From positions 6,758,001-6,822,000 of the forward strand of contig JAWHQI010000049.1 in assembly GCA_033032865.1 (NCBI GenBank): DNA of 64,000 bases, in the 5' to 3' direction. A program made the position numbers and the translations under genes. Positions 44,497 through 56,672 of this stretch are shown here, piece by piece (the first letter of the stretch is position 1; every line of letters begins with the position of its first letter). Source of the DNA: Dactylorhiza incarnata. Taxonomy: Eukaryota > Streptophyta > Magnoliopsida > Asparagales > Orchidaceae. The notes under the pieces are model-generated. The model had not been told where the DNA came from and did no database searches. It saw nothing but the letters and a program-made list of their open reading frames with translations.

Positions 44497-45440
44497 CTAA
44501 TGAGAGCATTTTTTTTCATTTAGCGATTGTTCACTATGCTCTTTTGCAATGGAAAGTTCTTTTTCAAATACATTGAATTTTTCTTTTATTTCATTACAAT
44601 CAAGGCAAGGTATACTATTTACAAATGTAGAGCATGAGGAAGAAGTAGACACATCAATATTAGATTCTACATTATGTTTTGCTTTAAAAGTATTATTTTT
44701 TGAACGATATTTAGAATTAATATTTTTAAAATTTTTAATCCTACGTTTAACAAATTCAAGCATAAGAAATGTAGAAATAGAATTTATAACAAGAAGAGAG
44801 GAATTCATTTTGCTTGCAGTGCTATTTGGCTATAAATTTTGATTTGAACACAAGCTTCCTTCATCGTCTTCTTTTTGACTTGATGTGCTACTTTCTTCCC
44901 TTTCACTTAATGCACACTCAATGGATCCATCACAAGAGGAGCTTTCTTGAGTACTTATGCAAGCTTGCATATTCTCCAGTTCTTGAGATTGTTCCATACC
45001 TGTAGAAGGGGAATCATACGTTTCTTCAAGAAAATTCCAAATCTCATTAGTAGTAGAAAAATAATAGACTGGTTAAAAAATATCTTTTGAAACTGCACAA
45101 AATAAGCTATTTATGGCTTTAGCATTTAAAATACACTCTTCCCTACTCAACTGTCTTGGAGGCTCTCTAATTGTAATATTCCAAACTTTGATATCTAAAG
45201 ATTTAAGAAATTTTTCCATTAAGATTTTCCACCCATTATAATTTTTAACCTCTGATTGGGGACTATATGGGTTCTGCTGTTGTTGTTGTTGTTGTATAAT
45301 TTTTAACCTCAAATAAAGGTGGTGTTATTGATTTTTCATTATATAAAATTCATCCCTTCTAGTAGATGCGAGATCATGATCATGAAACATCGTTATTCTT
45401 GGTGGTGAAATCATTTTTGGAATAACCTCCCTCTGATACA
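44497..45440 (-). pseudogene. Gag remnant of G
   Basis: The minus-strand frame has HDHDLASTRRDEF (F: LDHDLASTRGGNF), VKNYNGWKILMEKFLKSLDI (F: GKNYKWWKTLMKNFLKALDE), KVWNITIREPPRQLSREECI, then TNEIWNFLEETYDS and an acidic tail; the last part (44808-44497) is Asn/Ser/Lys-rich with IPCLDCNEIKEKFNVFEKEL. Stops at about 45325, 45073 and 44840 divide it. A TTG microsatellite at 45277-45296 adds a Gln run absent from F. Confidence 0.78.
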
Positions 45441-45443
45441 ATT

Positions 45444-46953
45444 TGTTGGATCTACTGGCGCCCTTAGAGGGGGGGGGGGGGGTGAATAAGGGTTTTATGA
45501 AATTCAATTCTAATTAAAAATATTCTTGGTAACTAAACAGGTTTCCGAATATTTTGGAAAACTTTATTATAACTTTGCAGAAAAGATTATATCAAAGGTT
45601 GTTTTTAGAAAAGGAGGAATTCAAACTTTATTTGGTACCACCGACGATAAGTGCTACCGCCAAGCGCTAGCTCACAGAGATTGAATTCCTTGAGTTATAG
45701 AACACTAATAAACCTTGCAATATATTTTGAGTTAAAACTTCGATAGAAAATATTATTTAAAACACTTATGAATAGGAAATAAAATCCAATTAGTGAATAA
45801 CAATGAGAGACATGATTTTATTTCATAAAACTTTGATTACAAAATGTTTGCTCTCAATGACGCTAGAAATCAAGGCGACAATGAAAAATTCTTTTTAGTT
45901 TTCTATACCGACCCTTCTCTCAAGGACTGATTGGCTCATGCCTATCTCTTTCTCCAGATAAAGCCTCGAGCCGCCCCTAGATCTAAGTCCTAGATCTTGT
46001 CGCCAACACATGCGGTGAATTCAGCCTAAGCCATATAAGAACCTAGTCGCCAACAACCACGACAAATTCTTCACCTCACACAAAAATAATAAAGAGAAAG
46101 AAATGAATACAAGATAAAGTAAAAACTCCCTATAAAGTTTTATGAAGGGGATGGCGAAGGAATTCAGAAGATCAGCATTGTTGATACATTCGTTCCTCAT
46201 ATTCAATTAGCGTGATGAATCCTCTCACAAATACTCCTTTTGATCTTGAAGTTGTAGATGGGAATGCTCTCAAAAATCTAGAATAAGGTCCCATATAGAG
46301 TGATTGGCGTGGTAGAGTTAGGGTTCCTCAATGTCCACTGAGAGCATCAAAAATTATCTTTTTATAGATTAAGACCTCTACTGTCGGCGGTATTAGTAAA
46401 GCATGGCGGTAAAACTTAAGGCAATATTTTATGTGCCTGAATCTTTAATACTGGAAGGAGATACGACACTTTAGGAACATTTCATTTTAGGCAATACTAA
46501 CATCCGATGATAGCGATACCACCAAGCGGTAGTATCCTTCAGTATGTCGTCCATCTTCCCGTCAGAGATCTTCCTTTGAAATTCATTTCGGCATGCTTGC
46601 ATATTCTAGGGCTAATGGATGGCGTTAGCAATAACACCCATCGGTAGTGGATTTATCGTTGAGATGCATATTGTCAGTAAGGCTCCATGTCGAATAGATG
46701 AATCCATGTAATTTAAAAAAGCATCCGACACGAGGACAATATTGCCACACGCTAGCACCAACATTAGTGTTACCACCATGCGTTAGTGGTCACTTTGTAT
46801 ATTTGTCCTTGATCAGTTCCCCATCAAGCTTAGAGCCTCCTATTAACATACCTGTGCATCCCTGCGGGCTATAAACACAAAACAAGTTTGATCAAATACA
46901 ATATGAGATTTGTTATTCTCAAACCAAAGAGAGGCGGAAGACCATGTTCCAAC
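45444..46953 (-). repeat. 5' LTR of G
   Basis: Starts TGTTGGATCTACTGGCGCCC and ends ATGTTCCAACA. Both ends match the LTR of F in inverted orientation (F ends GGCGCCTACAGATCCAACA and begins TGTTGGAACATGC; both have ACAAAACAAG..TATTTGATC inside). 14 G at 45469-45482. Words such as GCTACCGCC, AGCGGTAGT and GCGTTAG recur (45640-46800). Confidence 0.85.
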
Positions 46954-47985
46954 ATGGATCCCGCTTTGCATGTTGGTCGATGAACCATCGAGCGCCTCTC
47001 TTACCCGCCAAATAAGTTCAGAAAGGTGATGGGATGACACCTCAGGTACATAGTGATTCCTTCTAAGTCCATGCCCCTGCATTGTCAGTCGAGAATAACA
47101 CACCCTTTGTATGTTGGTTGATGAATCCTCGAGTGCCTCCCTCAACCATCAGGTAAGTTGAAAAAGGTGATGAGATGATGTCTTAAGTACATAGTGATTC
47201 ATCCTAAGTCCAGGCCTCTGTATTGTCGATTGAGAATGATCCACCCTTTGCATGCTGGTTTACGAACCCTCGAGCGCCTCTCTTAGATGCCAGATAAGTT
47301 AAGATAGGTGATGGAATGATGCCTCGGGTACATAGTGATTCCTACTAAGTCTAGGCCTCTGCATTGTTAGCTGAGAATGGATGCCCATTTGTATGTTGGT
47401 CGACGAACCCTTGAGTGCCTTTCTCACCCATAAAGTAAGTTCAGAAAGGAGAAGAGACGACCCCTCAGGTACATAGTGATTCATTCTAAGTCTAACCCAT
47501 TATTTTGTCCGTCGATAACAAATCTTCCTTTTTACATGTTAGCTAACAAACCCTCAAGTGCCTCTCTCACCCACTAGGTAAGTTCATAAAGGTAATGGGA
47601 TGATACTTCAGGTGCATAGTTATTCCTCATAAGTACATACCACTACTTATTGGTCGATAATTGATCCCCCTTTCATCTTGGATGGTGAACCCTCGAGTTC
47701 CTCTCTTACCCACCAGATAAATTCAAAAAGTTGATTGGATGAAGCCTCAATATATAGTGATTCCTTATAAGTACAAGCATCTACATTTTTTTGTTAAGAA
47801 TGGCTCCCCCTTTGCATGTTGACCGACAAACTCTTGAGTACCTATCTCACCTGCCAGGTAAGTTCAAGAAGGTGATGGGATGATGTTTCAGGTATATAGT
47901 GAATCATCCTAAGTTCAGGCCTCTGCATTGTCGGTTTAGAATGGATCCTCCTTTGGATGATGGTCGATGAACCCTCGAGTGTAAG
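46954..47985. repeat. Tandem array, about eight copies of a diverged 140 bp unit
   Basis: The phrase CTTTGCATGTTGGTCGATGAACC or close variants recurs at about 46964, 47105, 47245, 47387, 47528, 47668, 47808 and 47950, close to 140 bp apart. Each unit also has CCTCGAGCGCCTCTCTTACC and GGTACATAGTGATTCC. Copies differ by roughly 15-25%, so the array is old. Not related to the other arrays here. Short open frames inside are products of the repeat. Confidence 0.92.
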
Positions 47986-48341
47986 ACACTCTCCTTGCTT
48001 CAGTAGTCCGACCGGGGGATCTTATCGCATACCACCTTTTATGCACGACGCAGAAGCGACCATAAAGGGTGAAGTCACATACTTCTCCAACCCCCTTTCC
48101 TTGAACACTCCATTGTCATGCATAGGGGTGATGTTAAGAGAAAGTCACTACACACCAACAGAGTGGGGAAGCAGTTCTCTAGTGGAAGACACTAGTAACA
48201 AGTGCACCTTATAACACGTAGCAGAAGACATGATCAATAGCGGAAGATTAATCATCACAGAAACCCAATACTCAAGACATGTACAAATAACATTATTCTC
48301 CCCACCGCATTTAACCCTATCGACCAGGACTTGCTACCAAC

Positions 48342-48373
<32 letters not shown>

Positions 48374-48751
48374 CATGAGATGGGGCACAATAAAAGGGGA
48401 TGCAGTCTATCAAATTTATACCTGAAGTAGCCTGCTATGTGGCTTCCTCCACACCCAAATGTTGTCTCTCACCCTCACCTGCGCTAATGAGAAGTTATTA
48501 GAACCACGAATAAAATACAATCCATATTAGCATCAAGCATAATATAACATTTAAGGGAGGAAATATCTGGACTTATATTGGGTCGTGGCAGTCTTCCTAT
48601 GACCACCGCCTACGCACTCTATATCATCATGCATATGGACACCGGACCATATAGCTCTATTAGTTTCGCATGGGTTGTCTTCCCGGACTATCCTTCATGC
48701 AGGTTGCCTTAAAGTAAAACTCGTTGGCCATTCGATATTCTCCCCACAACA
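47986..48751. other. Unclassified sequence with a TA/CA microsatellite
   Basis: No gene seen. A microsatellite of TA then AC dinucleotides lies at about 48341-48374. The rest is unique-looking and may be a remnant of a long LTR; I cannot assign it. Confidence 0.45.
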
Positions 48752-49115
48752 TATTTTTTGAAGGCACAACAAATTCATGTAGGAATTTATTCTCGAGGCA
48801 CATTATATTCCGGTAGTATTATTTCTCGGAGGCACAATATATTCCCGCAGGAATGACTCCTGAGGGAACAATTTATTCCCGTAGGAATGATTCTCGAAGG
48901 AACAATATATTCCTGTAGGAACGATTCTCGAAGGCACATAATATATTCCCATAGAAATGATCCTCGAAAGCACAATATATTCTAGTAGGAATTATTCTCG
49001 AGGCACAATATATTTCGGTAGGAATATTTCTCAGAGGCACAATATATTCCCGTAGGAATGATTCTCGAAGGCACAATATATTCCCGTAGGAATGATATCT
49101 CGGAAGCACATTTTA
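48752..49115. repeat. Tandem array, about ten copies of a 34 bp unit
   Basis: Unit approximately GGCACAATATATTCCCGTAG followed by GAATGATTCTCGAA. Starts near 48763, 48797, 48831, 48864, 48899, 48930, 48969, 49001, 49035 and 49069. Spacing varies from 31 to 39 bases. Confidence 0.92.
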
Positions 49116-49739
49116 TTGAGGGAAACATTTAGATCACTGTAAGGATATTTCCATTTATAATGATATAGTTTCTATCGAAGATGAATACATCGTGGAATAT
49201 TGATCGATAGAGATTAAGTCAATTGAATCGAAAGTTTCATAAGTTAAACAAAGCCATCGTCAAGATACCAAATGATTGAGCCTATGGTTGGAGTTTTATG
49301 GCGCTCGAACAAACTCATAAATCATAAATATAGTAATGTGACTCTGGTAAACCCAATCCCTAGCTCGAATTGATGTGGATCATGGCCTCATGGGTTACGA
49401 ACCGACTTGTTCACAATAACAGCCTATAAAAATTAAACCGAAACCAGGGCATTCCAAGATTGAGTCAAAAGTTAAGACCTTTTCCTGCTTAATTATGCAT
49501 GCAAGCCTTACTTAAAGCTTTGTGAATCTGGTAGGCTCCAATCCATGTCTAAGCTTGCTGAGTGTCCTGGCCCCACAGGTTACGGGCCAATTCGTTCACA
49601 ATAACAACCTCAGTTCAAACATATGCATGCAAGAAGGTAAACCAATCAATCGCTTGTCCTTGTTGATATTTAAATGTCTTACGCAAGAAATTATGACTTT
49701 GAACTCAATAACATTGCTCTATGAACGAAAGAGTTGATC
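49116..49739. other. Unclassified spacer between two arrays
   Basis: No coding signal. Two diverged copies of a piece around GGTTACGAACCGACTTGTTC / GGTTACGGGCCAATTCGTTC (49393 and 49578) suggest an older, larger duplication of about 185 bp. Confidence 0.45.
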
Positions 49740-50800
49740 GAGTTTGGGTTAGTAGGGGTTAATATTGAGGAGTTTCTCCACCTCAAGGTCAACTCTGCAT
49801 TATAAGCAATTATAAAAGAAAAACCAAAACATCAAACTATCCACTTGTCTCGAGAGTTGCGGCCAGTTCGACATTATTTAGGGTTGCCCCTAAAGGAATG
49901 TCTCATCTTCAGGTCAACTCAAAATTATAGGCAATACTGAATAAAAGCTAAAACATTGATCTTTCCTCTCTGCTCCAAAAAGTGGCAGCCAGTTCGGTAC
50001 TGGAGGAATGTCTCGTCTTAAGGTCAACTTTAAATTATAGGCAATACTACAAAAAACAAATATATCGATCTGTCCGCTCTACTCCGAAAAGCGGCATCCA
50101 ATTTGGTACTATTTAGGGTTGACCCTAAAGGAATATCTCATCATCAGGCCACTCTAAATTATAGACAATACTGAAATAAAAGCCAAAACATCGATCTGTC
50201 TGCTCTGCTCCAAAAATCGGCGGCCAGTTTAGTACTATTTAGGGTTGACCCTGAAGGAATATCTCTTCTTCAGGTTAACTCTAAATTATAGGCAATACTG
50301 AAATAAAAGCCAAAACATCGATCTGTCCGCTCTGCTCCAAAAAGTGGCGGCCAGTTAAGTACTATATAGGGTTGACCATGATGGAATGTCTCATCTTCAT
50401 GTCAACTCTAAATTATATACAATACTGAAATAAAAGCCAAAACATCAATCTGTCCGCTCTGCTCCAAAAAGCGGTGGTTAGTTCAGTACAATTTAGGGTT
50501 GACCCAGAAGGAATGTCTCATCATCAAGTCAACTCTAAATTATAGGCAATACTAAAATAAAACCAAAACATCGATCTGTGTGCTCTGCTCCAAAACGCAG
50601 CGGCCAGTTCAGTACTATTTAGGATTGACCTTGAAGGAATGTCTCATCTTCAAGTCAACTCTAAATTATACGCAATACTGAAATAACAGCCAAAACATCG
50701 ATCTGTCCGCTCTGCTCCAAAAAGTGGCGGCCAGTTCTGTACTATTTAGGGATGGCCCTGAAGAAATGTCTCGGCTTCAGGCCAACTCTAAATTATCTGA
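49740..50800. repeat. Tandem array, about 8.5 copies of a 126 bp unit
   Basis: GTCAACTCTAAATTATAGGC-type words at about 49787, 49913, 50021, 50148, 50274, 50400, 50527, 50652 and 50778; spacing 125-127 except one shortened copy. Each unit also has CGATCTGTCCGCTCTGCTCC and TTTAGGGTTGACCCTGAAGG. Copies are moderately diverged. Confidence 0.93.
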
Positions 50801-52646
50801 GCAACTAGAGTTTTGGCTTTCTTGCATTATCTCCCCGTCATATAAATGGTCCCCTCTATTTTATTCTATGGGGTTTGCCCTATTTTAAATTAGATAAAAC
50901 AGTAACCAACTCGGAAAATTAATCAAACTTTTATCACGGGTTTATCATACCCTTAAAGTGCCACCATAAATTCTTCAGGGTCTCTTGAGGTATTAAAATA
51001 GCCTCAGCCAATTTATTCATCCTCTCGTAGTCTCTAATTAAATTCCAAACATTGTATGAATGCTTTAAAAATTCTCAAACTTTTTCAGGGGGTGTAAATA
51101 GCATTTACTAATTTATTATAAATTTTCATGAATTTTGAATGAGGGACTATTCCTCTATAAATTTTTGAACATAGTACCTAGTCTATTTTATTTATTTTAA
51201 AATAGCAACTTTGTCCTAAAAAAAACCAATTATTATAGTAGTTGTAAACTAGTAATAGGGACCTTCCCTAATTAACTAGGATTTTTCCAACCATGCTAAA
51301 GCCCTATGCTATCATAAATATAGAAATTTCTCCTCTTTTTAATTACTAAAAATATATACTAATTTCAGAAAATTCTCAAAAACTTTATGGTGGTAGCACT
51401 TATCAGTACCTATAATTTCCATATTTGAAGTTTTCTTGTTTAAGCTCTGGTTTGGGCTTAGAAAAATAAAAACCATATCTGATATGTATAAACCACCTTG
51501 CACAGATCTTGGAAAGGGTCAGACGGCTGAGATCGAGTCGCACAGAGAATATCTCGGCGCAACAGTGGATCTGTAGCTGATCCGCTGTGGGAGGGGTAAT
51601 CATTGCCCATAAATTATGGACCGTTGGATCATGGGATCCAACAGAACCTTTACCATTTCGGGGAAGAGGGCTTGCGAGTTCTCCCCATCTCTGGACGACT
51701 GTCGGTTCGGTGTGCCACCGCCTCCAACCGACTCACCGGAGGCAGGTGCTTCTCCAGGCGGTGGTCCAGCGGCCTGTCAGTTTCGCCGGCTGCCGGGAGG
51801 AGTGATTATAGAGCAGGGGCTCTTGGGCACCGCAAGAGCTCTTCTCTCCGACGGTGTCACCGCCTGAATCCTTCCCGGTGATGGTTGCTGCTCCCTCTCC
51901 GGTGTGGTGTCGATCCCTCAGAGGGACAAGGGCCTCAAGGAGCCACCATGCACGGAGGAGGCGCTAAGGTGGCGTGGTGGCGCTTGGCTTGTCTTTTTCC
52001 AGTTTGGCAGGTGCATGGGTGGTGGGGTTGGTTTTGGAAAAGCTTGGGAGGGGATAATGGAGGTGGTTCTCCCCATGAAGCAGAGTTGAGGCTTGTTTTA
52101 TAGCCAACCTGAGATGCCTCCCCTCTTCTCTCCCTTAGGTAAGGGTCACCTGGGTTGGTTCACCGACCAACTAGGGTAGGGTGTGTGGTGGAGCTGGCAG
52201 CCACTGGTTGGAGGGGAGATGTACTTGATGGTTAAAGTGGATGAGGTTAGGTTAAGCTGAGTAGGGTTGGGTTAGGCTTCTACCAAAGCCTAAATATCTC
52301 CTCCAACCATAGGTTTGGGCTATCCTATGGCTTAATCTCATGGCTTTGGGATTAGTGCAAGGTTGTTGATCCACCAATCATGGATGAGCTTGGGGATTGT
52401 GGTTCTTATTGTGTGGGGATGAGTGGGGAGGGTTTAAAATTTATGATAACTACTCTTTTGAGGAGGGTTGACCAAGGTCAACCCTAAGTTGGTCCCCCAT
52501 GTGGGTCAAAGTCATTATGAGTCCTAGTCGTTGAGGGTCGAGTCAACATTGTTGTGATGGGGTTGAAATCGAGTGTTCACATATCTCGAGGTTTCATATA
52601 ATTTTATGAGCATTATATTTATTTACCTGACTAAACGACTTCAAAA
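50801..52646. other. Unclassified region, possibly part of an old long LTR
   Basis: 50801-51500 is AT-rich with repeated motifs such as AATTTATTATAAATTTTCATG. 51500-52130 is GC-rich (AGACGGCTGAGATCGAGTCG, ATTATGGACCGTTGGATC) and open in several frames, but without any motif I recognise and without codon-like continuity. Similar phrases occur in long plant LTRs from memory, so an old Del-type LTR is possible. Not called as a gene. Confidence 0.35.
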
Positions 52647-53090
52647 ATGAGTGAAATGAATTCTGTTGCACTCGTATTGGCTATATGAGTCTATTGCAAC
52701 TGACAAAATTCAATTCGGAGTTTATTTGCTCACTATGCTATTTTTGCATTGTTGCGATGCTCGACGTTACTCAAAATAGTCATTTTCTCCAAAAGACTTA
52801 GGATTGGAACGAAATGAGTTCTGTTGCACTCATGTCGACCATACGAGTCTAACGCAACTAATGAAAGTTGATTCGGAGCACGTATGCTCAATATACTAAA
52901 ATAGCATCGTCTGACGCGCAACAGCACTTAAATTAGTCACTTTCATCAACTGACCTCAGATTGGAATGAAATGAGTTCGGTTGCTCTCGTATCGACCATA
53001 GGAGTTAAACAGAACTGACGGAAGTCGATTCGGAGGACGTATAATCAATATACTAAAATAGCGTCGTCGTGATACGCTATGGTACTTGAT
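52647..53090. repeat. Tandem array, nearly three copies of a 157 bp unit
   Basis: GAAATGAGTTCTGTTGCACTC or variants at 52653, 52811 and 52968. Units also share CAACTGACAAAATTCAATTC / CAACTAATGAAAGTTGATTC and ATACTAAAATAGC. Confidence 0.85.
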
Positions 53091-54195
53091 GAATTAATTT
53101 GGCTTTATGTTTTGGGTTTGCAAAGTTTTTGTTTAATTTATATCCAAATTAATCTTTGATAAAGACAAGTATACCATATCGCGTATTGTACATGATATTT
53201 TGGTTTAGAAAATATCGAGGTCGTATATTTCCGAGGATCATGTTTATTACTTCTACTTACAAGGAACGAACTATTATTTTATCGGAGTAATATTTTGAGT
53301 TGGTTTATAAGGAACGATAATATGCGTATAACTAGAGTTCTAAATGATGATGAAGATAACGCCCGATGTCGAATTACCTTGAGACGAAAATAGTCTTTTT
53401 TAGAAGTAAAAGATATGACTTTTCAAAACATTAAAACAGCTTGGCCGTGGAGGTTCCATAAATATGAACACACCTCTCTCGAGAGCACGCCCACATAAGA
53501 TTACGAATATTCGACCAAACTCTCATTCTTTAATCGAATCTCCTTAATACTTGTTTTATGTTGTGAACCCCTCTATTGGGTTTTTATAACCAATTTGGGG
53601 AACATACCTCATCCTCTCTCGAGGGTAGAGCGCACTTCTCTTTATACCCATGAGCGATCAATCCATACGCACGAGCCTCTCGGCTAACTAGTGTATGGAA
53701 ATGAAAATGAGAACCATACATCAATTATATGGTTGCACTCAACGTTTTTCTAGGGTAAACCTTAAGCTCGTTAATTAATTTTAGAAAAGTGATATTTTAA
53801 TTTTTAGAAAACTATTTATTTGTCCCAATGCTCTTCGACATCATGCGCTAAAGTAAATTAGCCACTCATCGGAATGGAGACAACATTAATAATAAGAAAA
53901 TACATGTTAATATTATAAGCGGATATAAGCGTTTAACAAGGGAAATTAAAAGACTTATACAAAAGCAGAAATAGTATCCGTCCCAACCATCTTAATCAAG
54001 TGCTACAAAGTTCTTAGCCTCTCATCCGGGATGGGAGTTGTGTAGAATTGAAAGACTTATAGAAATGCAGAAATAATATCCGTCCCAACCATCTTAATCA
54101 AGCACTGAAAAGTACTTAGCCTCTCATCCGGGATGGGGGTGGTAATAGAACAATTATAGAGTAATTTGAACACTAAAATTTTATAACTTAAAAGA
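53091..54195. other. Unclassified AT-rich region with a 102 bp tandem duplication
   Basis: A duplicated block, each half holding ATATCCGTCCCAACCATCTT (first copy AGTATCCG...) and CTCTCATCCGGGATGGG, spans 53945-54150. No gene seen elsewhere. It may belong to an element older than I. Confidence 0.5.
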
Positions 54196-55000
54196 GTGTT
54201 ACACACTTAGAACCCAAAATAGGGTTTGGAAATATCACTCGAAAGCTACTTCTAAGCCCTATATAGAACTATATAAAACTATTCTGCAATGAGAAACCAA
54301 CTATTTTATTGCCAAAATAAAGGTTTCAACTACACTAGGAAAGAGAAAACTACTTAGAAATGTAGAAAATAACTCACATACACTCTACACTACTCCAGAA
54401 AAACACGAAACACTAAAAATTCTAGATGAGAAATGCTTCAGCCTACCCCTCCTATTTATAGGAAAAAATTTATTTTACACGCCCTCGGTCACGCCCGTGA
54501 CCGAGGGCGTGACTTCTGCGCGTGCGATTGAGGTCGCTTCTGCCTCCTTCTAGATGATTTTGACTGAAAATAGCTACACACGGGCGTGACTCTGGGATGT
54601 CACAGCCGTGACTCTGGGCGTGACATGGGCGTGACATGGGCTTGACGGCACAGCTGGCTTCTGGAAGTATCTGGGGAACACGGGCGTGACTTGGTCACGG
54701 GCGTGACTTGGACATGGGCGTGACATGTCACAGGCGTGACTTGATCATTTCATCAAAAATGTTGAATTAGGCCGGTACCGTCGAGATGGCTCTTTAAATT
54801 TACAAGCCCTTAGTCACGGGCGTGACCGAGGCGTGACCAGAGAAAATTGTCAAAATCTGCAAAAACAAAAATAATACTAAGTTAGTCAGGAAATAATAAA
54901 AAAAGCAATTTATTCATTAATTTACATAGAAAATTCACAATATTAATTTAAAACTATACTAATAACTATACTAAAATTATGAATATTTTACTAATTATCA
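54196..55000 (-). repeat. Probable 3' LTR of Athila-type element I
   Basis: The right border is firm: ...AATTATCA at 55000 followed by the complement of a polypurine tract, AATACCCCCATACTTAAG (55001-55018). The left border near 54196 (TGTTACACAC) is a guess. A minus-strand TATA box within CCTATTTATAGG lies near 54451-54462. A dense GGGCGTGAC cluster spans 54478-54840. Confidence 0.55.
54478..54511. promoter_or_regulatory. 34 bp inverted repeat in the LTR of I
   Basis: Arms of 16 bases (54478-54493 and 54496-54511, CACGCCCTCGGTCACG and its complement) separated by CC. It sits directly upstream, in LTR orientation, of the TATA-like CCTATTTATAGG and is part of a larger group of GGGCGTGAC words. 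Could form a strong hairpin or be a dimeric protein site. Confidence 0.7.
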
Positions 55001-55018
55001 AATACCCCCATACTTAAG

Positions 55019-56672
55019 CTTTTGTTATTCCAGAGCAAAAGTAAGAGAGATCCATACGGGATTAACATTAGTTCTAATTTTTGGCTATCATTTTATTTAA
55101 TCATTAGAGACTGAAAAATAAAAATTCGGAGTATAATGAGTTAAGTCCTAAATTATGCAAATGATTTAAGTAGAAAGAAATGTCTTAGCCAAAAGACTTG
55201 TTGATTAACCAAATAGCAAGCAAAATTGCAATCATTAATAAACGAGATTAGATCGAAATTGTAAGAACCTTTGTTTAAAGAAATGTGAAGGAAAAATACA
55301 AGTTACTAATTATGCTCTCAAATGATTTTTTGAATTAAAACTAGATACAATAAATTGGCTAAGGGAAAGGGGGTAGTAAGCTTTGGCAAAAAAGAAGAGT
55401 ACTTAAATTAAGGGTGATGGATTTTATCCTCTCACCCCTCCTCTTTAGTTTTCTTTGGTGCCCACCGTGGTTTACGTGGGAAAACTTTTTTCTTTTGTTT
55501 TTATTAACTCAATGCTTATGTTTACGGAATGAAATCTTATTCTCACTGACATAAGATCTTTTAAATTTTTATTGGGTGCTTATGTTTACGGAATGAAGTC
55601 TTATTCCCATTGACATAAGATCTTTTTCTTCTTCTATTTTTCACGTCATGCTAAATGGGTGCATACAAGAGGTTTTTAAGAGAAATTCTAGAATAATATA
55701 TAAAAAATGTTTGAGAGCAACCTTAGTAATTTGAATATTTCTAGATTCCTAAAGACATAAAGTAGGAATAATTGCAGTCTAAAATTGTTTTGCCAACATA
55801 ATACACATGCCTCTATTTTAGCTAGTAGAAGTAGTGCTTGAAAACAAAGCCTCTATTTAAATTAAAAACACAAGATATTCTTTAAAACTTAACCCCGAAC
55901 GTTTAAATCTATCAATCTTAGATAAATAAACAAATAGTAACACTAGCGATTATGAAAAGCCACAAATAGATATTCTCGAAACTAAATTCTTTAAGAATAG
56001 AAGTAAAGTAAGGGTTTTATTATTATTATTATTATTATTATTTTGTTATGTTTTGTTTTATTTTGGTACTACTAAATATACTATATAGACGAAAAGTAGA
56101 AACAAACATTTATTTATTAATTTATTGTTTTTATTTGTTGTTTTGTTTTAAAAATAAACAAGCGTATATGTATATAAAGTAAAAAAAGCGTATATTTACA
56201 TAAAGGAAAAAAAGCGTATATTTACGTAAAGTAAAAAAAATATGAGATTTTTGGAATAATCAAAAATTTATATTGGTTTTTTGGAATAAAAAAACTTATA
56301 TTTACATTGGTTTTTTGGAATAAACAAGCTTATATTTACATGAAGAAAAAAATTATTACGATGTTATATTTACATTGGTTTTTTTGGAAATTTATTTGAA
56401 ACAGGGAAAAAACACCCCCATACTAAAACCCCAACATTGTCCCCAATGTTGTAATTTAAGTATGAAGAAGGGAAAATGAAAGTGCAGTATGTACAAAAAT
56501 AAAGAGGGAGCAAAAAAGGCTTCCCTGAACTAAAGCTGGCGGGGTTGGAAAAAACCCTGCATAAACACATGTAAAAATAACAAAGCACAATAAAATATTA
56601 GATAGATATGGGGTGCCTCCCACAAGCACTTTGTTTACCGTCACGTAGCTTGACTAACATAGCGTGGTGAGA
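55019..56672. other. Region of I between integrase and its polypurine tract
   Basis: AT-rich, no gene supported. A second polypurine-like word AGTATGGGGGTGTTTTTTCCC (complement) is at about 56401-56425, and an ATT microsatellite at 56016-56042. GCTTATGTTTACGGAATGAA occurs twice 59 bases apart (55511 and 55578). AAAAGCGTATATTTACATAAA-type words repeat at 56160-56240. Confidence 0.55.

Larger units (their letters stand above)
41809..46953 (-). mobile_element. Element G: large non-coding Copia-like derivative (minus strand), cut by E
   Basis: 5' LTR 45444-46953, primer site (minus) at 45431-45443, gag remnant 45440-44497, then AT-rich non-coding DNA to the E border at 41808. The LTR and gag are clearly related to element F (59136 onward, opposite strand). 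E appears to have inserted into G, so the rest of G should lie left of the window. Gag present, pol absent and conserved non-coding DNA together resemble the LARD type of non-autonomous element. Confidence 0.75.

Noticed and set aside
48787..49109. Cys-rich short open frames on the minus strand, resembling a small secreted protein
   Set aside because: They are direct products of the 34 bp tandem repeat and change frame between copies.
48752..49115. Possible CRISPR-like array (short repeats at regular spacing)
   Set aside because: The 34 bp units abut directly with no unique spacers, diverge in sequence, and the context is plant nuclear DNA.
51587..52103. Overlapping open frames in a GC-rich segment, first taken as a possible host gene exon
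   Set aside because: Several frames are open at once, none has a recognisable domain, and neighbouring DNA is repeat. GC content alone explains the openness.
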